The notes: generated from the letters alone by a model not told the origin. A stretch of DNA of 64,000 bases from Brevibacillus formosus (GCF_003013405.1 NZ_PXZL01000009.1:62001-126000), one strand, 5' to 3'; counted from the first letter of the stretch, positions 25,091 to 34,339 are shown. Program-made: numbers and translations.

Positions 25091-27754
25091 ATGTCAACTT
25101 CTACAAACACGTTCAATGCAGGGGGTAATACGCTCGGGATTACGACCATGGCTGTGAATCCGGCTACCTTCCAAGCAGCACCCCAAATGGTTCAGGATCG
25201 AATGACGTACCATAAAGCGGTGCTGGAGTCATTCGGGATTACTTCCCTGACCAGTCTAGGGTCGCTCAAGATCCGCGGAACGGTTGTACCTCAGTCGGGT
25301 CTGACGAAACCAAGCCCCACGCTCGTCAGTGGGAATACCATGATTCAGTCTGCGTTTCGAATCGACTCAGCCAAACCAACACCAGCATTGCAAATGTTAA
25401 GCGGAAAAGCAGAACTGTTGCAAGCCATCCCGTTTCCTAAAAAAATGACGGCTACATTAGCTGTACCGTCTCCTTCTTCGGCTTTGAATATATCGGTAGA
25501 CACCGCCTATTGGGCCGCATCGGAAATTTATATCGAGGATGGAACCAATGTCATTTTGAAATATCCGCAGCGCTACTTGATCATCATCGCCGAAAAGTTG
25601 ACGGTCGGACAGAATGTCACATTTACATGGGAGCGTCCTTACCGCTATGTTCCAGCCAAACGCCAAAAACCGGCAACACCGCCAGATGCACCGATGTCTT
25701 CGACGCTCTCCGGGATTCCGGGGACACCTGGAACACATGGTTTGCCCGGGGACCGTGGATTCGACGGCGCTGCTGCTCCTGAACTCGAATTATGGGTCAT
25801 CGATATGGCGGGACGACCTCATTTTGACCTGAAAGGGCAAGATGGCACACAAGGCGGCCCCGGGCAAGACGGAGGAGATGGTGGCCGTGGAGGGAAAGGC
25901 AAGCCAGCCGAATTGGATTGGGCAGGATTTTGCAAAGCCGGAGCAGGAGCAGGTGGAAACGGCGGACGTGGCGGTGCAGCAGGCTACGGCGGCCCGGGAG
26001 GAAATGGGGGCGCTGGAGGGCGGTTGACCTTGTACGCGCCGCAAACCATCATCGAAAATTATTCGAAAGGCTTTGCGATCACGATTGAGGGGGGCAGCCC
26101 AGGTGCAGGCGGAATCCCCGGCAATCCAGGAGCAGGCGGGCCAGGTGGAGCTGTGGGTGACAGCAAGAATGCAAAATTCGGTACGGCATGCGGTCCCGGT
26201 CCGAGAACGGCAGGTCAACCGGGAGCGCAGGGTTCATTCGCCGATGCCGGTCGTGTCGGATATGCGGGAGGCAGATTGTCTGATCCTGTCAGCTTTAGAG
26301 CCATTGACGCAGATGAATTCAGACGTAAGCTCTTGGAGCCGTCGATCAGCCATGTCTCTCCGCTATATGCATTCGCAGGTGATACAGTGACGCTGGAAGG
26401 AAGTCGTTATACCAAAACCGATGTCGTGCTGATCGATGGCATGGAAACGAAAACCCAGGTAGTTAGTGATACCATGCTTCATTTTGTATTGCCTTTCGTG
26501 ACAGGAGGTTCTCATACGCTCCAAGTGCGGCAATCAGATATGACTCTTTCGAGCAAGGCATCCGTCTTCGTGAATCCACGAGTCATTTCCGCCCAGCAGG
26601 AAAATCAAGTGAAAACGCGGTTGAGACCCGGACAAAAAGTGATCGTGAACGGAAGCGGCTTTTCCGAAGGGACTCTGGTCTTGGTAAACAACCAAGAAAT
26701 GCCAGATGTCCGGATGTTAAGTTCGACGCAAATGGAATTTACTTTGATTCGACCAGCCGAGGTGGAGAGCAATCCAGCGGGTGAGCAGGTGACCCTGAAA
26801 GTACGGCTTTCCGATGGCACACCTTCGAATGAAATTCCACTGACCCTAGAAACCTTCCATATGCTCGTAATGGGTGATTCTGTGAGCTGGGGGCAAGGCT
26901 TGCAAGAGCATGAAAAATTTTACTCCATCGTGGGTGCAGCTGTTCAGGCCAGAGAAGGAAATATCAAGCAATATACACAAGTACTCGCCCATTCCGGCGC
27001 TATCATTGGTGAGGGTAAGCATGACGTAGTGGCCCCAGTAGACGGCGAGGTACCTAAATCATTCCCGACGATCTTGCAGCAATGTGCGTTCTTCAAAGGC
27101 GAGGCTGAACGGGTGGACCTGATTCTATTAGATGGAGGCATGAACGATGTCGATGTTCGGACAGTTCTGAATCCTTTCCATCCAGCAGACTTGGGGAAAT
27201 TACATTACGACTATTTTTATGTAAGCATGAAGCAATTGCTGGTCGAGGTAACCAATAAATTTACACAAGCGAAAGTCATCGTTACCGGTTATTATCCCCC
27301 TGTGTCTGAAAAGAGCGATATGACTGCGGTGGAAGCACTGTTGATCGGCGTAGGGGCTATTGTCGGAGGAGTCGGCGGCGGTGCAGCCGGAGGAATTCTC
27401 GGGCTGGCTGAGTTGGAAAAGGTATACAAGCGCTGCGCCCAGCTAGAAGCGGAATCAAAGCTCTACCTGCGAAAAGCCATCGATGAGAGAAATGCGGAGC
27501 TCGGTCAACAGCGTATCTTTTTCGCCGATCCGAATTTTGGTCCGGAGCATGCGGCCCTTACGGATGACCCTTATGTATTCGGCATCAATTTGGATTTGAC
27601 ACCACAAGACCTGATCGCAGCAGAGCGACTCGTCTCCTGCACAGAAGCTGGGTGCACGGGCTTGGATTTCGAGATTTGCAAACGTGCCTCCATCGGTCAT
27701 CCCAATCAAAAGGGGGCCCAGGCGTACGCGAACGCAATTTTGCCTCTTCTGTAA
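25091..27754 (+). CDS. Collagen-like/TIG/SGNH-hydrolase mosaic protein
   Basis: An 887-residue protein without a signal peptide. Residues about 1-200 are a beta-rich unknown region. Two glycine-rich blocks follow (about 207-310 and 334-395), with collagen-like GIPGTPGTHGLPGDRG and then GGxGG-type repeats. Two IPT/TIG-like immunoglobulin folds lie at about 425-505 and 515-590. The C-terminal SGNH/GDSL hydrolase spans about 592-887. Block I is GDSVSWGQG, block III is GGMNDV and the catalytic His is in IGHPNQKG. A hydrophobic glycine-rich loop near 753-775 interrupts the hydrolase domain. It probably hydrolyses an ester. A role in spore coat, surface or host interaction is speculation. AGGGAGAGG precedes ATG 25091. 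Confidence 0.85.
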   Translation: MSTSTNTFNAGGNTLGITTMAVNPATFQAAPQMVQDRMTYHKAVLESFGITSLTSLGSLKIRGTVVPQSGLTKPSPTLVSGNTMIQSAFRIDSAKPTPALQMLSGKAELLQAIPFPKKMTATLAVPSPSSALNISVDTAYWAASEIYIEDGTNVILKYPQRYLIIIAEKLTVGQNVTFTWERPYRYVPAKRQKPATPPDAPMSSTLSGIPGTPGTHGLPGDRGFDGAAAPELELWVIDMAGRPHFDLKGQDGTQGGPGQDGGDGGRGGKGKPAELDWAGFCKAGAGAGGNGGRGGAAGYGGPGGNGGAGGRLTLYAPQTIIENYSKGFAITIEGGSPGAGGIPGNPGAGGPGGAVGDSKNAKFGTACGPGPRTAGQPGAQGSFADAGRVGYAGGRLSDPVSFRAIDADEFRRKLLEPSISHVSPLYAFAGDTVTLEGSRYTKTDVVLIDGMETKTQVVSDTMLHFVLPFVTGGSHTLQVRQSDMTLSSKASVFVNPRVISAQQENQVKTRLRPGQKVIVNGSGFSEGTLVLVNNQEMPDVRMLSSTQMEFTLIRPAEVESNPAGEQVTLKVRLSDGTPSNEIPLTLETFHMLVMGDSVSWGQGLQEHEKFYSIVGAAVQAREGNIKQYTQVLAHSGAIIGEGKHDVVAPVDGEVPKSFPTILQQCAFFKGEAERVDLILLDGGMNDVDVRTVLNPFHPADLGKLHYDYFYVSMKQLLVEVTNKFTQAKVIVTGYYPPVSEKSDMTAVEALLIGVGAIVGGVGGGAAGGILGLAELEKVYKRCAQLEAESKLYLRKAIDERNAELGQQRIFFADPNFGPEHAALTDDPYVFGINLDLTPQDLIAAERLVSCTEAGCTGLDFEICKRASIGHPNQKGAQAYANAILPLL

Positions 27755-27787
27755 GCAAGCAAACAAACTTAGGATGTTTTGACACTG

Positions 27788-27829
27788 AAAAGCTGTTGGA
27801 GGAACTGATGTTCCCTAACAGCTTTTTCA
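27788..27829 (+). terminator. Terminator after the mosaic SGNH gene
   Basis: AAAAGCTGTT pairs with AACAGCTTTTT; an inner GGAAC/GTTCC helix strengthens the stem, and a T run follows. Confidence 0.85.
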
Positions 27830-27881
27830 TGGTACAATGCAAATATAAGTAGAAATGAATACTATCGGAAGGGTGATGGGC

Positions 27882-30137
27882 GTGAGCGAATCTAATCAGG
27901 AGTATATCGTAATCTCCGGTGCGAGGGAAAACAATCTCAAGAACGTATCCTTGCGAATTCCCAAGCGAAAGATTACGATCTTCACCGGTGTATCTGGATC
28001 TGGCAAGTCATCGATCGTCTTCGATACGATCGCCGCAGAATCCACACGATTACTGAATGAGAACTTCAGCATGTTCGTGCGCAATTTCCTGCCCCGCTAT
28101 CCGCAGCCGGACACGGACGCGATCGAGAACCTGAGCATGGCGGTTATTGTGGACCAGAAGCGGCTGGGCGGCGGTTCCCATTCCACAATGGGGACGATTA
28201 CCGATATCTCCCCCATACTCCGTCTTCTCTTCTCCCGAGTGGGTAAGCCCTATGTTGGACAAGCGCACATGTTCTCTTTTAACGATCCACAAGGTATGTG
28301 TCCCGAATGTAACGGGATCGGTCGCAAATTAGGCGTCGACATCAGCAAGGCGGTGGACATGTCCAGGTCGTTGAATGAAGGGGCAATCATGCTGCCGGAC
28401 TATAAGGTAGACAGCTGGGATTGGACGATCGTCGTGCAGTCGGGGTCCTTCGATCCAGACAAGAAGCTGAGCGATTATTCGGATGAAGAACTGGAGCAAC
28501 TGCTCTACGGCAAGGCGAAAAAAGTGAAGATGGATTTCGCTGGGAAAGCAACGAATATTACAGTGGAAGGTGTCATTGAGAAGTTCACCAACAAATACAT
28601 CAAGCAGGATGTAAAGACGAAGTCTGAGCGTACACAAAAAGCTGTTGCACCTTTCATCTCTGAGGGTCCCTGCCCAAGCTGCCGCGGAGCAAGACTCAGT
28701 CAAGCTGCGCTCAACTGCAAGATCAATGGGCTCAACATTGCGGAGATGTCCTCCATGGAGGTCGGTCAGCTTATCCGAGTTATTCGGGAGATTGACGATT
28801 CGGTCGCCGCGCCGATGATCAAGTCGCTTACGGAGCGGTTGCAACATCTGGTGGATATCGGACTAGACTATTTGACGCTGGACCGTGAGACGGATACATT
28901 GTCCGGCGGCGAGTCGCAGCGTGTAAAGATGGTGAAGCACCTGAGCGGCAGTCTGGTGGATGTCACTTACATTTTCGATGAGCCCAGCGTTGGATTGCAC
29001 CCCCGTGATGTACATAGACTCAATGAATTGCTTCAGAAGCTGCGCGACAAGGGCAATACCGTCATTGTCGTCGAGCATGATCCTGATGTGATCAAGGTGG
29101 CAGATCATATCGTCGACGTCGGGCCTCACGCCGGCAGCCACGGCGGTACCATCGTGTATGAAGGCAACTTCCAAGGCCTGCTGGAGTCAGGGACACTGAC
29201 AGGCACGCATATGAAGCGGCCGATCCAGCTGAAGCAAGCTTCCAGGAAGCCATCCGGCAAGCTAACTATCCAAAATGCCACACTGCACAACCTGCAAAAC
29301 GTAAATGTTGATATTCCAGCTGGAGTGCTTACAGTCGTCACCGGTGTCGCTGGCTCCGGCAAGAGTACGCTGATTAACGAAGTGTTTCTCAGTAGCCATC
29401 CGGATGCGATCGTTATCGACCAATCAGCGGTAGGCGTGTCAACACGCTCGAATCCCGCGACCTACACAGGGATTATGGATGATGTGCGCAAGGCGTTTGC
29501 TTCCGCGAACAAGGTCAACCAAGGCTTGTTCAGCTTCAATTCCAAGGGAGCTTGCGAGAACTGCCAAGGTCTAGGTGTTGTGTATACAGACCTTGCATTC
29601 CTTGAAAGTGTAAAGCTGCCGTGCGAAGTATGTGGAGGTAGACGCTTCAAGGAAGAGGTGCTCGCTTACAAGCTGAACGGCAAGTCAATTGCAGAAGTGC
29701 TGGAGATGACTGTGGAGCAGGCATTGGAATTTTTTGAGCTAAAAGAGGTTGTACGCAAGCTCCGGGCGATGAGTGATGTGGGACTGAACTATATTACACT
29801 CGGCCAACCGCTCAGCACGCTCTCGGGCGGGGAATGCCAACGCATCAAGCTGGCAAGCGAGCTGCACAAGAAAGGCAGCATCTACGTGATGGACGAGCCA
29901 ACAACTGGCTTACATATGTCAGATATCGGTCACCTTCTTGAGATCATGAACCGACTCGTGGATGCAGGCAATACGGTAATCGTCATCGAGCACAACCTGG
30001 ACGTGATCAGCCAAGCAGATTGGATCATCGATATGGGACCGGACGGAGGCAGCAACGGCGGTCAGGTGGTCTTCGAGGGCACACCTTCACAGATCATCCA
30101 CGCGGAACAGTCGATCACGGGAAGATACTTGAAGTAA
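27882..30137 (+). CDS. Class II UvrA-like ABC ATPase
   Basis: A 751-residue tandem ABC ATPase of the UvrA family, about 190 residues shorter than true UvrA. Walker A motifs are GVSGSGKSS near 37 and GVAGSGKST near 488, with signatures LSGGESQRVK and LSGGECQRIK. Zinc-binding cysteine pairs are CPECNGIG, CPSCRGA, CENCQGLG and CEVCGG. The UvrB-interaction domain of standard UvrA appears to be missing, as in UvrA2/DrrC-type proteins linked to drug tolerance. GTG 27882 is preferred because GGAAGGG ends eight bases upstream; ATG 27876 and 27855 are in frame but badly spaced. No uvrB or uvrC is nearby. A role in tolerance to DNA-binding drugs is an inference. Confidence 0.88.
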   Translation: MSESNQEYIVISGARENNLKNVSLRIPKRKITIFTGVSGSGKSSIVFDTIAAESTRLLNENFSMFVRNFLPRYPQPDTDAIENLSMAVIVDQKRLGGGSHSTMGTITDISPILRLLFSRVGKPYVGQAHMFSFNDPQGMCPECNGIGRKLGVDISKAVDMSRSLNEGAIMLPDYKVDSWDWTIVVQSGSFDPDKKLSDYSDEELEQLLYGKAKKVKMDFAGKATNITVEGVIEKFTNKYIKQDVKTKSERTQKAVAPFISEGPCPSCRGARLSQAALNCKINGLNIAEMSSMEVGQLIRVIREIDDSVAAPMIKSLTERLQHLVDIGLDYLTLDRETDTLSGGESQRVKMVKHLSGSLVDVTYIFDEPSVGLHPRDVHRLNELLQKLRDKGNTVIVVEHDPDVIKVADHIVDVGPHAGSHGGTIVYEGNFQGLLESGTLTGTHMKRPIQLKQASRKPSGKLTIQNATLHNLQNVNVDIPAGVLTVVTGVAGSGKSTLINEVFLSSHPDAIVIDQSAVGVSTRSNPATYTGIMDDVRKAFASANKVNQGLFSFNSKGACENCQGLGVVYTDLAFLESVKLPCEVCGGRRFKEEVLAYKLNGKSIAEVLEMTVEQALEFFELKEVVRKLRAMSDVGLNYITLGQPLSTLSGGECQRIKLASELHKKGSIYVMDEPTTGLHMSDIGHLLEIMNRLVDAGNTVIVIEHNLDVISQADWIIDMGPDGGSNGGQVVFEGTPSQIIHAEQSITGRYLK

Positions 30138-30202
30138 TCCATCAAATCCGCTTTCGTAATGGATGGGATTCCGATGTAAAGCTGTTATGGCATAACGAAT
30201 TC

Positions 30203-30236
30203 AGATCTCCTCATGGGAAACCAGGGGAGATTTTTG
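30203..30236 (+). terminator. Terminator after the UvrA-like gene
   Basis: ATCTCC (30205-30210) pairs with GGAGAT (30226-30231), followed by TTTTTG. Confidence 0.65.
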
Positions 30237-30273
30237 TTATGCAAAATCAAATATCAGAAAATAAAAAATAATC

Positions 30274-30302
30274 TTGACATTAAATCAGGTGATTAGTAAA
30301 GT
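30274..30302 (+). promoter_or_regulatory. Promoter of the TetR-led catabolic operon
   Basis: A perfect -35 TTGACA (30274-30279), a 17-base spacer and TAAAGT (30297-30302). This makes the TTG at 30274 part of the promoter rather than a start codon. Confidence 0.65.
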
Positions 30303-30321
30303 GGTGATTACAAGCAACCTA

Positions 30322-30337
30322 TCGATCGATCGATCGA
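30322..30337. promoter_or_regulatory. 16-base perfect palindrome, candidate TetR operator
   Basis: TCGATCGATCGATCGA is fully self-complementary and begins about 20 bases after the -10 element. It is also a four-fold ATCG tandem repeat (from 30321). The position just inside the transcribed region suits autorepression by the TetR protein that starts at about 30355. Confidence 0.5.
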
Positions 30338-30354
30338 CAAAACCAAAAAAGCAG

Positions 30355-31095
30355 ATGATGGTACCGCCACAAGTAGCTGGACATGAGAGACTCTCGTTTC
30401 CTGCAATCATCAGTAGAAGGGAGCGCGCTTTTTTGACGAAAGAAAAAATATTTCAAGCAGCATTACGGCTATTCGCAAGAAAAGGTTTTGAAGCAACCAG
30501 CATACGCGATATTGCGTTAGAGGCAGAGGTAACTTCCTCCACCCTCTATCATTACATGAAAACAAAAGAGGATCTGCTCGTTGCCATCATGCAAGAAGGG
30601 TTACAGACCCTTCTTGGAAATGCAAAGGAAGTGCTCGCTGAGCTTGAAGCGCCCGAACAACAATTGGCGGCGCTTGTGCAGCTTCATGTTACCAGCCATG
30701 CCACTGACAAGCTAACGGCGCTAGTAGTAGATACCGAGTTCCGTGCGCTGACAGGAAATACCCGCGTAGAAATTGCCAGGTTGCGCAGTGAATATGAGAT
30801 GCTCTGGCAGCGTATTTTAACGAGCGGATTAGAGGGGGGCGTATTTACGATAGAAAATACCAAGCTTGCCGTCCTGGCTTTGCTTCAAATGTGCACGGGT
30901 GTCGCCCATTGGTACTCGCCCGATGGCCCAAGCTCATTGGAAGAAATCAGCTTGAATTTTTCCGATATGGCGCTTGCACTCGTTCAGGCAAAGCGAAATG
31001 GTCAGCAACTGACTGTCTCCGATTTGGCTCTGCCTGAACCCGCGCGTTTTTTTGTGAAACCTTGGCTGGGGGCTGCTGCGCATGAACATTCTTGA
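30355..31095 (+). CDS. TetR/AcrR-family transcriptional regulator
   Basis: A 246-residue regulator. The TetR helix-turn-helix spans about residues 25-75 with AALRLFARKGFEATSIRDIA and TSSTLYHYMKTKEDL. The C-terminal half is a helical ligand-binding domain of the type found in regulators of fatty-acid/acyl-CoA degradation. ATG 30355 is chosen because the TTG further up (30274) is the -35 box and the region between holds the palindrome; the ribosome binding site is weak. The next gene overlaps its end by 14 bases. It likely represses the long operon that follows, with an acyl-CoA-like effector as a guess. Confidence 0.88.
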   Translation: MMVPPQVAGHERLSFPAIISRRERAFLTKEKIFQAALRLFARKGFEATSIRDIALEAEVTSSTLYHYMKTKEDLLVAIMQEGLQTLLGNAKEVLAELEAPEQQLAALVQLHVTSHATDKLTALVVDTEFRALTGNTRVEIARLRSEYEMLWQRILTSGLEGGVFTIENTKLAVLALLQMCTGVAHWYSPDGPSSLEEISLNFSDMALALVQAKRNGQQLTVSDLALPEPARFFVKPWLGAAAHEHS

Positions 31096-31966
31096 TGCCC
31101 GTGTCCGCTTGCCACAGCACTTCCGTGAGGCACGCATAGGTGACATGCGAAATGAGTACGTCGCTCAATATGATGCGGTGTTACAAGTAAGATCGACTAT
31201 CGAGAAAACGCTCGACGATTTGATTCAAGAAATGAAAGAATCAGGAGTAGACCACGCCATTATGCATGCAGAATACGAATTCGGCGAGGATGGGGATGCG
31301 CTGAATGAAGCATTGGCAAAAGTCATATCCGCTCACACCGAGCTCTTCTCAGGATTCGGTACGATTTCAATGGAGCATTTCAGACCGATGCGCGCTGTCC
31401 AACAAGTGAGCCGCATCAGAGAGCTGGGCTTTCTGGGAGTAAACATCCAGCCTGCATTTTTTGAGATGCCGATCGATGATCGCAAATTATATCCCGTATA
31501 CGCAAAGGCCGCCGAGTTAGGCTTGGCAGTTGCCATTCATACGGGAATTAATTATTCGATGATTCATCCCATCCGGAATGAACACCCGCTGTTGCTGGAT
31601 CAAGTCGCCTGTGATTTTCCGGAATTAACATTGATCGCGTGTCATGGGGGGTGGCCCTGGGTGCCTGAAATGGTTGCCGTAGCGCGCAAGCACCCCAATG
31701 TTCTGATGGATTTGGGCGGGCTTTCTCCTAGGTATTTGGGGGTACTAGGAGCAGGGTGGGAGATGATGTACAGGTTAGCAAACAACCTCTTGCAAGATCA
31801 AATCCTCTTTGCAACAGACTGGCCTGTATTTCCTCTGAAACGCGCGATTGCAGAATGGAAGGAATTAAGCATAAAGCCCGAGGTGCTAGAGAAGGTGCTC
31901 GGTTCGAATGCAAAAGCATTGTACTCCAAAATAAAGGCGGAGGTAAAAAAGAATGACAACACGTAA
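31082..31966 (+). CDS. Amidohydrolase-2 (ACMSD-like) family protein lacking the HxH motif
   Basis: A 294-residue TIM-barrel protein of the amidohydrolase-2 group. It keeps the later metal and catalytic landmarks: AIHTGIN (His near 153), ACHGGWPW (His near 187) and FATDWPVFP (Asp near 246). The N-terminal HxH metal motif that normally follows strand one is replaced by ILDARVRLP. It may therefore bind metal differently or not at all. It overlaps both neighbours (TetR by 14 bases, enoyl-CoA hydratase by 14), which shows tight coupling. The reaction could be a decarboxylation or a C-N/C-O hydrolysis linked to the CoA enzymes next door. Confidence 0.85.
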   Translation: MNILDARVRLPQHFREARIGDMRNEYVAQYDAVLQVRSTIEKTLDDLIQEMKESGVDHAIMHAEYEFGEDGDALNEALAKVISAHTELFSGFGTISMEHFRPMRAVQQVSRIRELGFLGVNIQPAFFEMPIDDRKLYPVYAKAAELGLAVAIHTGINYSMIHPIRNEHPLLLDQVACDFPELTLIACHGGWPWVPEMVAVARKHPNVLMDLGGLSPRYLGVLGAGWEMMYRLANNLLQDQILFATDWPVFPLKRAIAEWKELSIKPEVLEKVLGSNAKALYSKIKAEVKKNDNT

Positions 31967-32723
31967 GGCGGTGGTAGAGTGTGAGATCCATCAAGAGATA
32001 GGCTGGATTCATCTGAATCGCCCCGAGCGGTTAAATGCGGTGGTTCCACAATTGGTAGAGGAGCTGTATGGATCGCTCGATAAGTTGGAACGGGAAGGAG
32101 TAAGGGCAGCAATACTGGCTGGCCGCGGGAATGCTTTTTGTGCAGGACATGATTTGCGTCATGAAGAAAAGCCTGCAAATGAGGCTGAGCTTCGCTTTAA
32201 TTTACAGAAGATTCAGGATATAACACGAAAGATCCAACGTGTTCCTTTCCCGGTGATCGCTGCGGTCCATGGTTATGCATTAGGAGCAGGGTGTGAGTTT
32301 GCGCTCGGATGCGATTTGATCATCGCCGCTCAAGATGCCGAATTCGGCTTTCCGGAAGTGAGTGTGGGGCTTAGTGTTACCGGAGGAATCTCGCATATGC
32401 TTCCTATCGCGATCGGACTGGTCAGAGCGAAAGAATTGCTGTTTTCAGGCGAGAGGTTCGGTGCATCGCAAGCACTGCAGCTAGGACTCATCAACAAGGT
32501 AGTGGATCATAAAGTGTTAGCCGAAGAAGCTGACAAGTGGGCGAAACGGTTAGCGGAGCTCCCGCAAGTAGCGCTTGCAAAAGCCAAATTTGCGCTAAAT
32601 CGCGGGGCCCAATGCGATCTGGAGGCAGCTTTTGAATTGGAGATCGAGCATGCGCTGGCAACCGTGCAAACGATCGAATCCAAGCAGGCGGCTGAATGGT
32701 TCCGAAAAAAAGGATCGGTATAG
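31953..32723 (+). CDS. Enoyl-CoA hydratase/isomerase
   Basis: A 256-residue crotonase-fold protein. The oxyanion-hole strand AGRGNAFCAGHDL is clear near 50-62. Both acidic residues of hydratases are kept: Glu in GAGCEFALGCD near 112 and Glu in FGFPEVSVGL near 132. Full-length and normal for a hydratase. It overlaps the amidohydrolase gene and is followed after 19 bases by the CoA ligase. Together they suggest activation of an acid to its CoA ester and hydration of a double bond. Confidence 0.92.
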   Translation: MTTRKAVVECEIHQEIGWIHLNRPERLNAVVPQLVEELYGSLDKLEREGVRAAILAGRGNAFCAGHDLRHEEKPANEAELRFNLQKIQDITRKIQRVPFPVIAAVHGYALGAGCEFALGCDLIIAAQDAEFGFPEVSVGLSVTGGISHMLPIAIGLVRAKELLFSGERFGASQALQLGLINKVVDHKVLAEEADKWAKRLAELPQVALAKAKFALNRGAQCDLEAAFELEIEHALATVQTIESKQAAEWFRKKGSV

Positions 32724-32742
32724 AGAAGGAGGGCTGAACCTT

Positions 32743-34314
32743 TTGGACGTGCAAGAAATCAAGTCTTTGACGGCACGGGCGGCTAAACGATGGGGAGAAA
32801 AAATCGGGCTTGTCTTTGATGAATGGAATGAACAACTGTCATTTCAGGAGATAGAAGACCGTTCCAACCAGATCGCCAACATGCTCCAAGTGCTGGGCGT
32901 AGGCTATGGGGATCGGGTAGCCGTCATGCTGAGGAACCAGCCGGAATTCCCGCTTACCTGGCTGGCGTTGGCAAAACTGGGCGCGAATATCGTTCCAATA
33001 AATGTCAATTACAAAGATTACGATGCACAGTATATCCTCCACCACTCCGAAGCAATTGTTATCGTAACTTCACAGGAGTTTATATCCCTGGTACAGAAGA
33101 TCAGACCTTCCGTACAAACCCTCAAAACAATCCTCTCAGTAGACCAATCAGACGATCCCAACGTCGTCGATTTCAGAACGATGTGTGAAACAGCCCCCAC
33201 GACTCCAACAGCGCTTACCGTTTTTCCTGAAACTTTAGTCAACATCCAATATACTTCCGGCACGACAGGCTTCCCCAAGGGTTGTATGCTTTCACATGAA
33301 TATTGGCTCGCCATAGCCAAAAAGATGGTCGAGCAGCATCCCAATTTGACCCATTCAGATGTACTGTTAACGGCGCAGCCCTTTTACTATATGGACCCGC
33401 AATGGAATTTGCTGGGCGCGATCGCTGTGGGGGCAAAGCTAGTAGTTCTCGATCGATTTCATCCCTCTACATTTTGGCAGAAAGTACGGCAATATGGCGT
33501 TACCTTTTTCTATTGCCTGGGGATCATGCCCACGCTAATGGTCAAAGCACCACGCTCGCCATTGGACAGGGAAAATAACGTTCGCACCATCCTTTGCTCG
33601 GCCATTCCCCCGCATCTGCACCGCGAATTGGAAGAGCGATGGGGCGCACCATGGTATGAGGTTTTTGGCATGACAGAGACAGGTGGAGATATTTCGGTAA
33701 AACCACACGATCATGACCGATTGCTCGGAACAGGCTGCATCGGAAAACCAGATAAAGACCGGACCGTCCGTATTGTTGATATTCACAACCGCCCCGTATC
33801 GAGGGGAGAGGTTGGCGAGCTCCTCCTACGGGGCTTGGGGATGATGGATGGCTACTATAAAGATCCTGATGCGACTTGTGCTGCCTTTCGTGGCGGCTGG
33901 TTCCACACCGGAGATTTGGTGCGTATGGACGAAGACGGATACATCTATTATGTCGGCAGAAAAAAGGAGATGATTCGCCGGAGCGGGGAAAATATTTCGG
34001 CTGCTGAGGTTGAGGAAGTCATGAAAATGCACCCAGCCGTGGAGTATGCTGCCTGCCTTCCAGTGAAAGACGAAATGCGCGGGGAAGAAATCAAGGCATA
34101 CGTGGTAGTGAATGAGGGACTAACGGTGCCTCCTCATGAATTGATCTCCTATTGCACCGAGCATCTTGCTTACTACAAGGTTCCACGATATTGGGAATAC
34201 AGAAGTGAATTGCCTCGTACCCCATCTGAACGAATAGCCAAGCATGTACTGGCGAAAGAAAAGGAAGACCTTCGCATCGGTTCCTATGATCGTATTGATG
34301 ATCGCTGGAGATAA
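32743..34314 (+). CDS. AMP-forming acyl-CoA synthetase
   Basis: A 523-residue ANL-superfamily ligase. The AMP motif YTSGTTGFPKGC is near 170, the aromatic motif VFGMTETGG near 308, and GWFHTGDLVRMDEDGYIYYVGR with MIRRSGENISAAEVE near 385-425. The C-terminal catalytic Lys lies in RTPSERIAKHVL. It is most like crotonobetaine/carnitine-CoA ligase-type enzymes. TTG 32743 is the start, set nine bases after GAAGGAGGG. The longer frame upstream overlaps the hydratase and is not used. It would activate a carboxylic acid, possibly released from an imported conjugate. Confidence 0.9.
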   Translation: MDVQEIKSLTARAAKRWGEKIGLVFDEWNEQLSFQEIEDRSNQIANMLQVLGVGYGDRVAVMLRNQPEFPLTWLALAKLGANIVPINVNYKDYDAQYILHHSEAIVIVTSQEFISLVQKIRPSVQTLKTILSVDQSDDPNVVDFRTMCETAPTTPTALTVFPETLVNIQYTSGTTGFPKGCMLSHEYWLAIAKKMVEQHPNLTHSDVLLTAQPFYYMDPQWNLLGAIAVGAKLVVLDRFHPSTFWQKVRQYGVTFFYCLGIMPTLMVKAPRSPLDRENNVRTILCSAIPPHLHRELEERWGAPWYEVFGMTETGGDISVKPHDHDRLLGTGCIGKPDKDRTVRIVDIHNRPVSRGEVGELLLRGLGMMDGYYKDPDATCAAFRGGWFHTGDLVRMDEDGYIYYVGRKKEMIRRSGENISAAEVEEVMKMHPAVEYAACLPVKDEMRGEEIKAYVVVNEGLTVPPHELISYCTEHLAYYKVPRYWEYRSELPRTPSERIAKHVLAKEKEDLRIGSYDRIDDRWR

Positions 34315-34339
34315 CAAGCAAACGGAGAGGAAGATATGG

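Noticed and set aside
25714-26280. GC-rich repeat tract read as a DNA satellite or CRISPR-like array
   Set aside because: The periodicity is three-base and in frame with the protein, giving collagen-like and GGxGG repeats; there are no spaced identical repeats.
30274-30354. Longer N-terminus for the TetR regulator from TTG 30274
   Set aside because: The TTG is the first base triplet of a perfect TTGACA box with a 17-base spacer and -10 element; no ribosome binding site precedes it.
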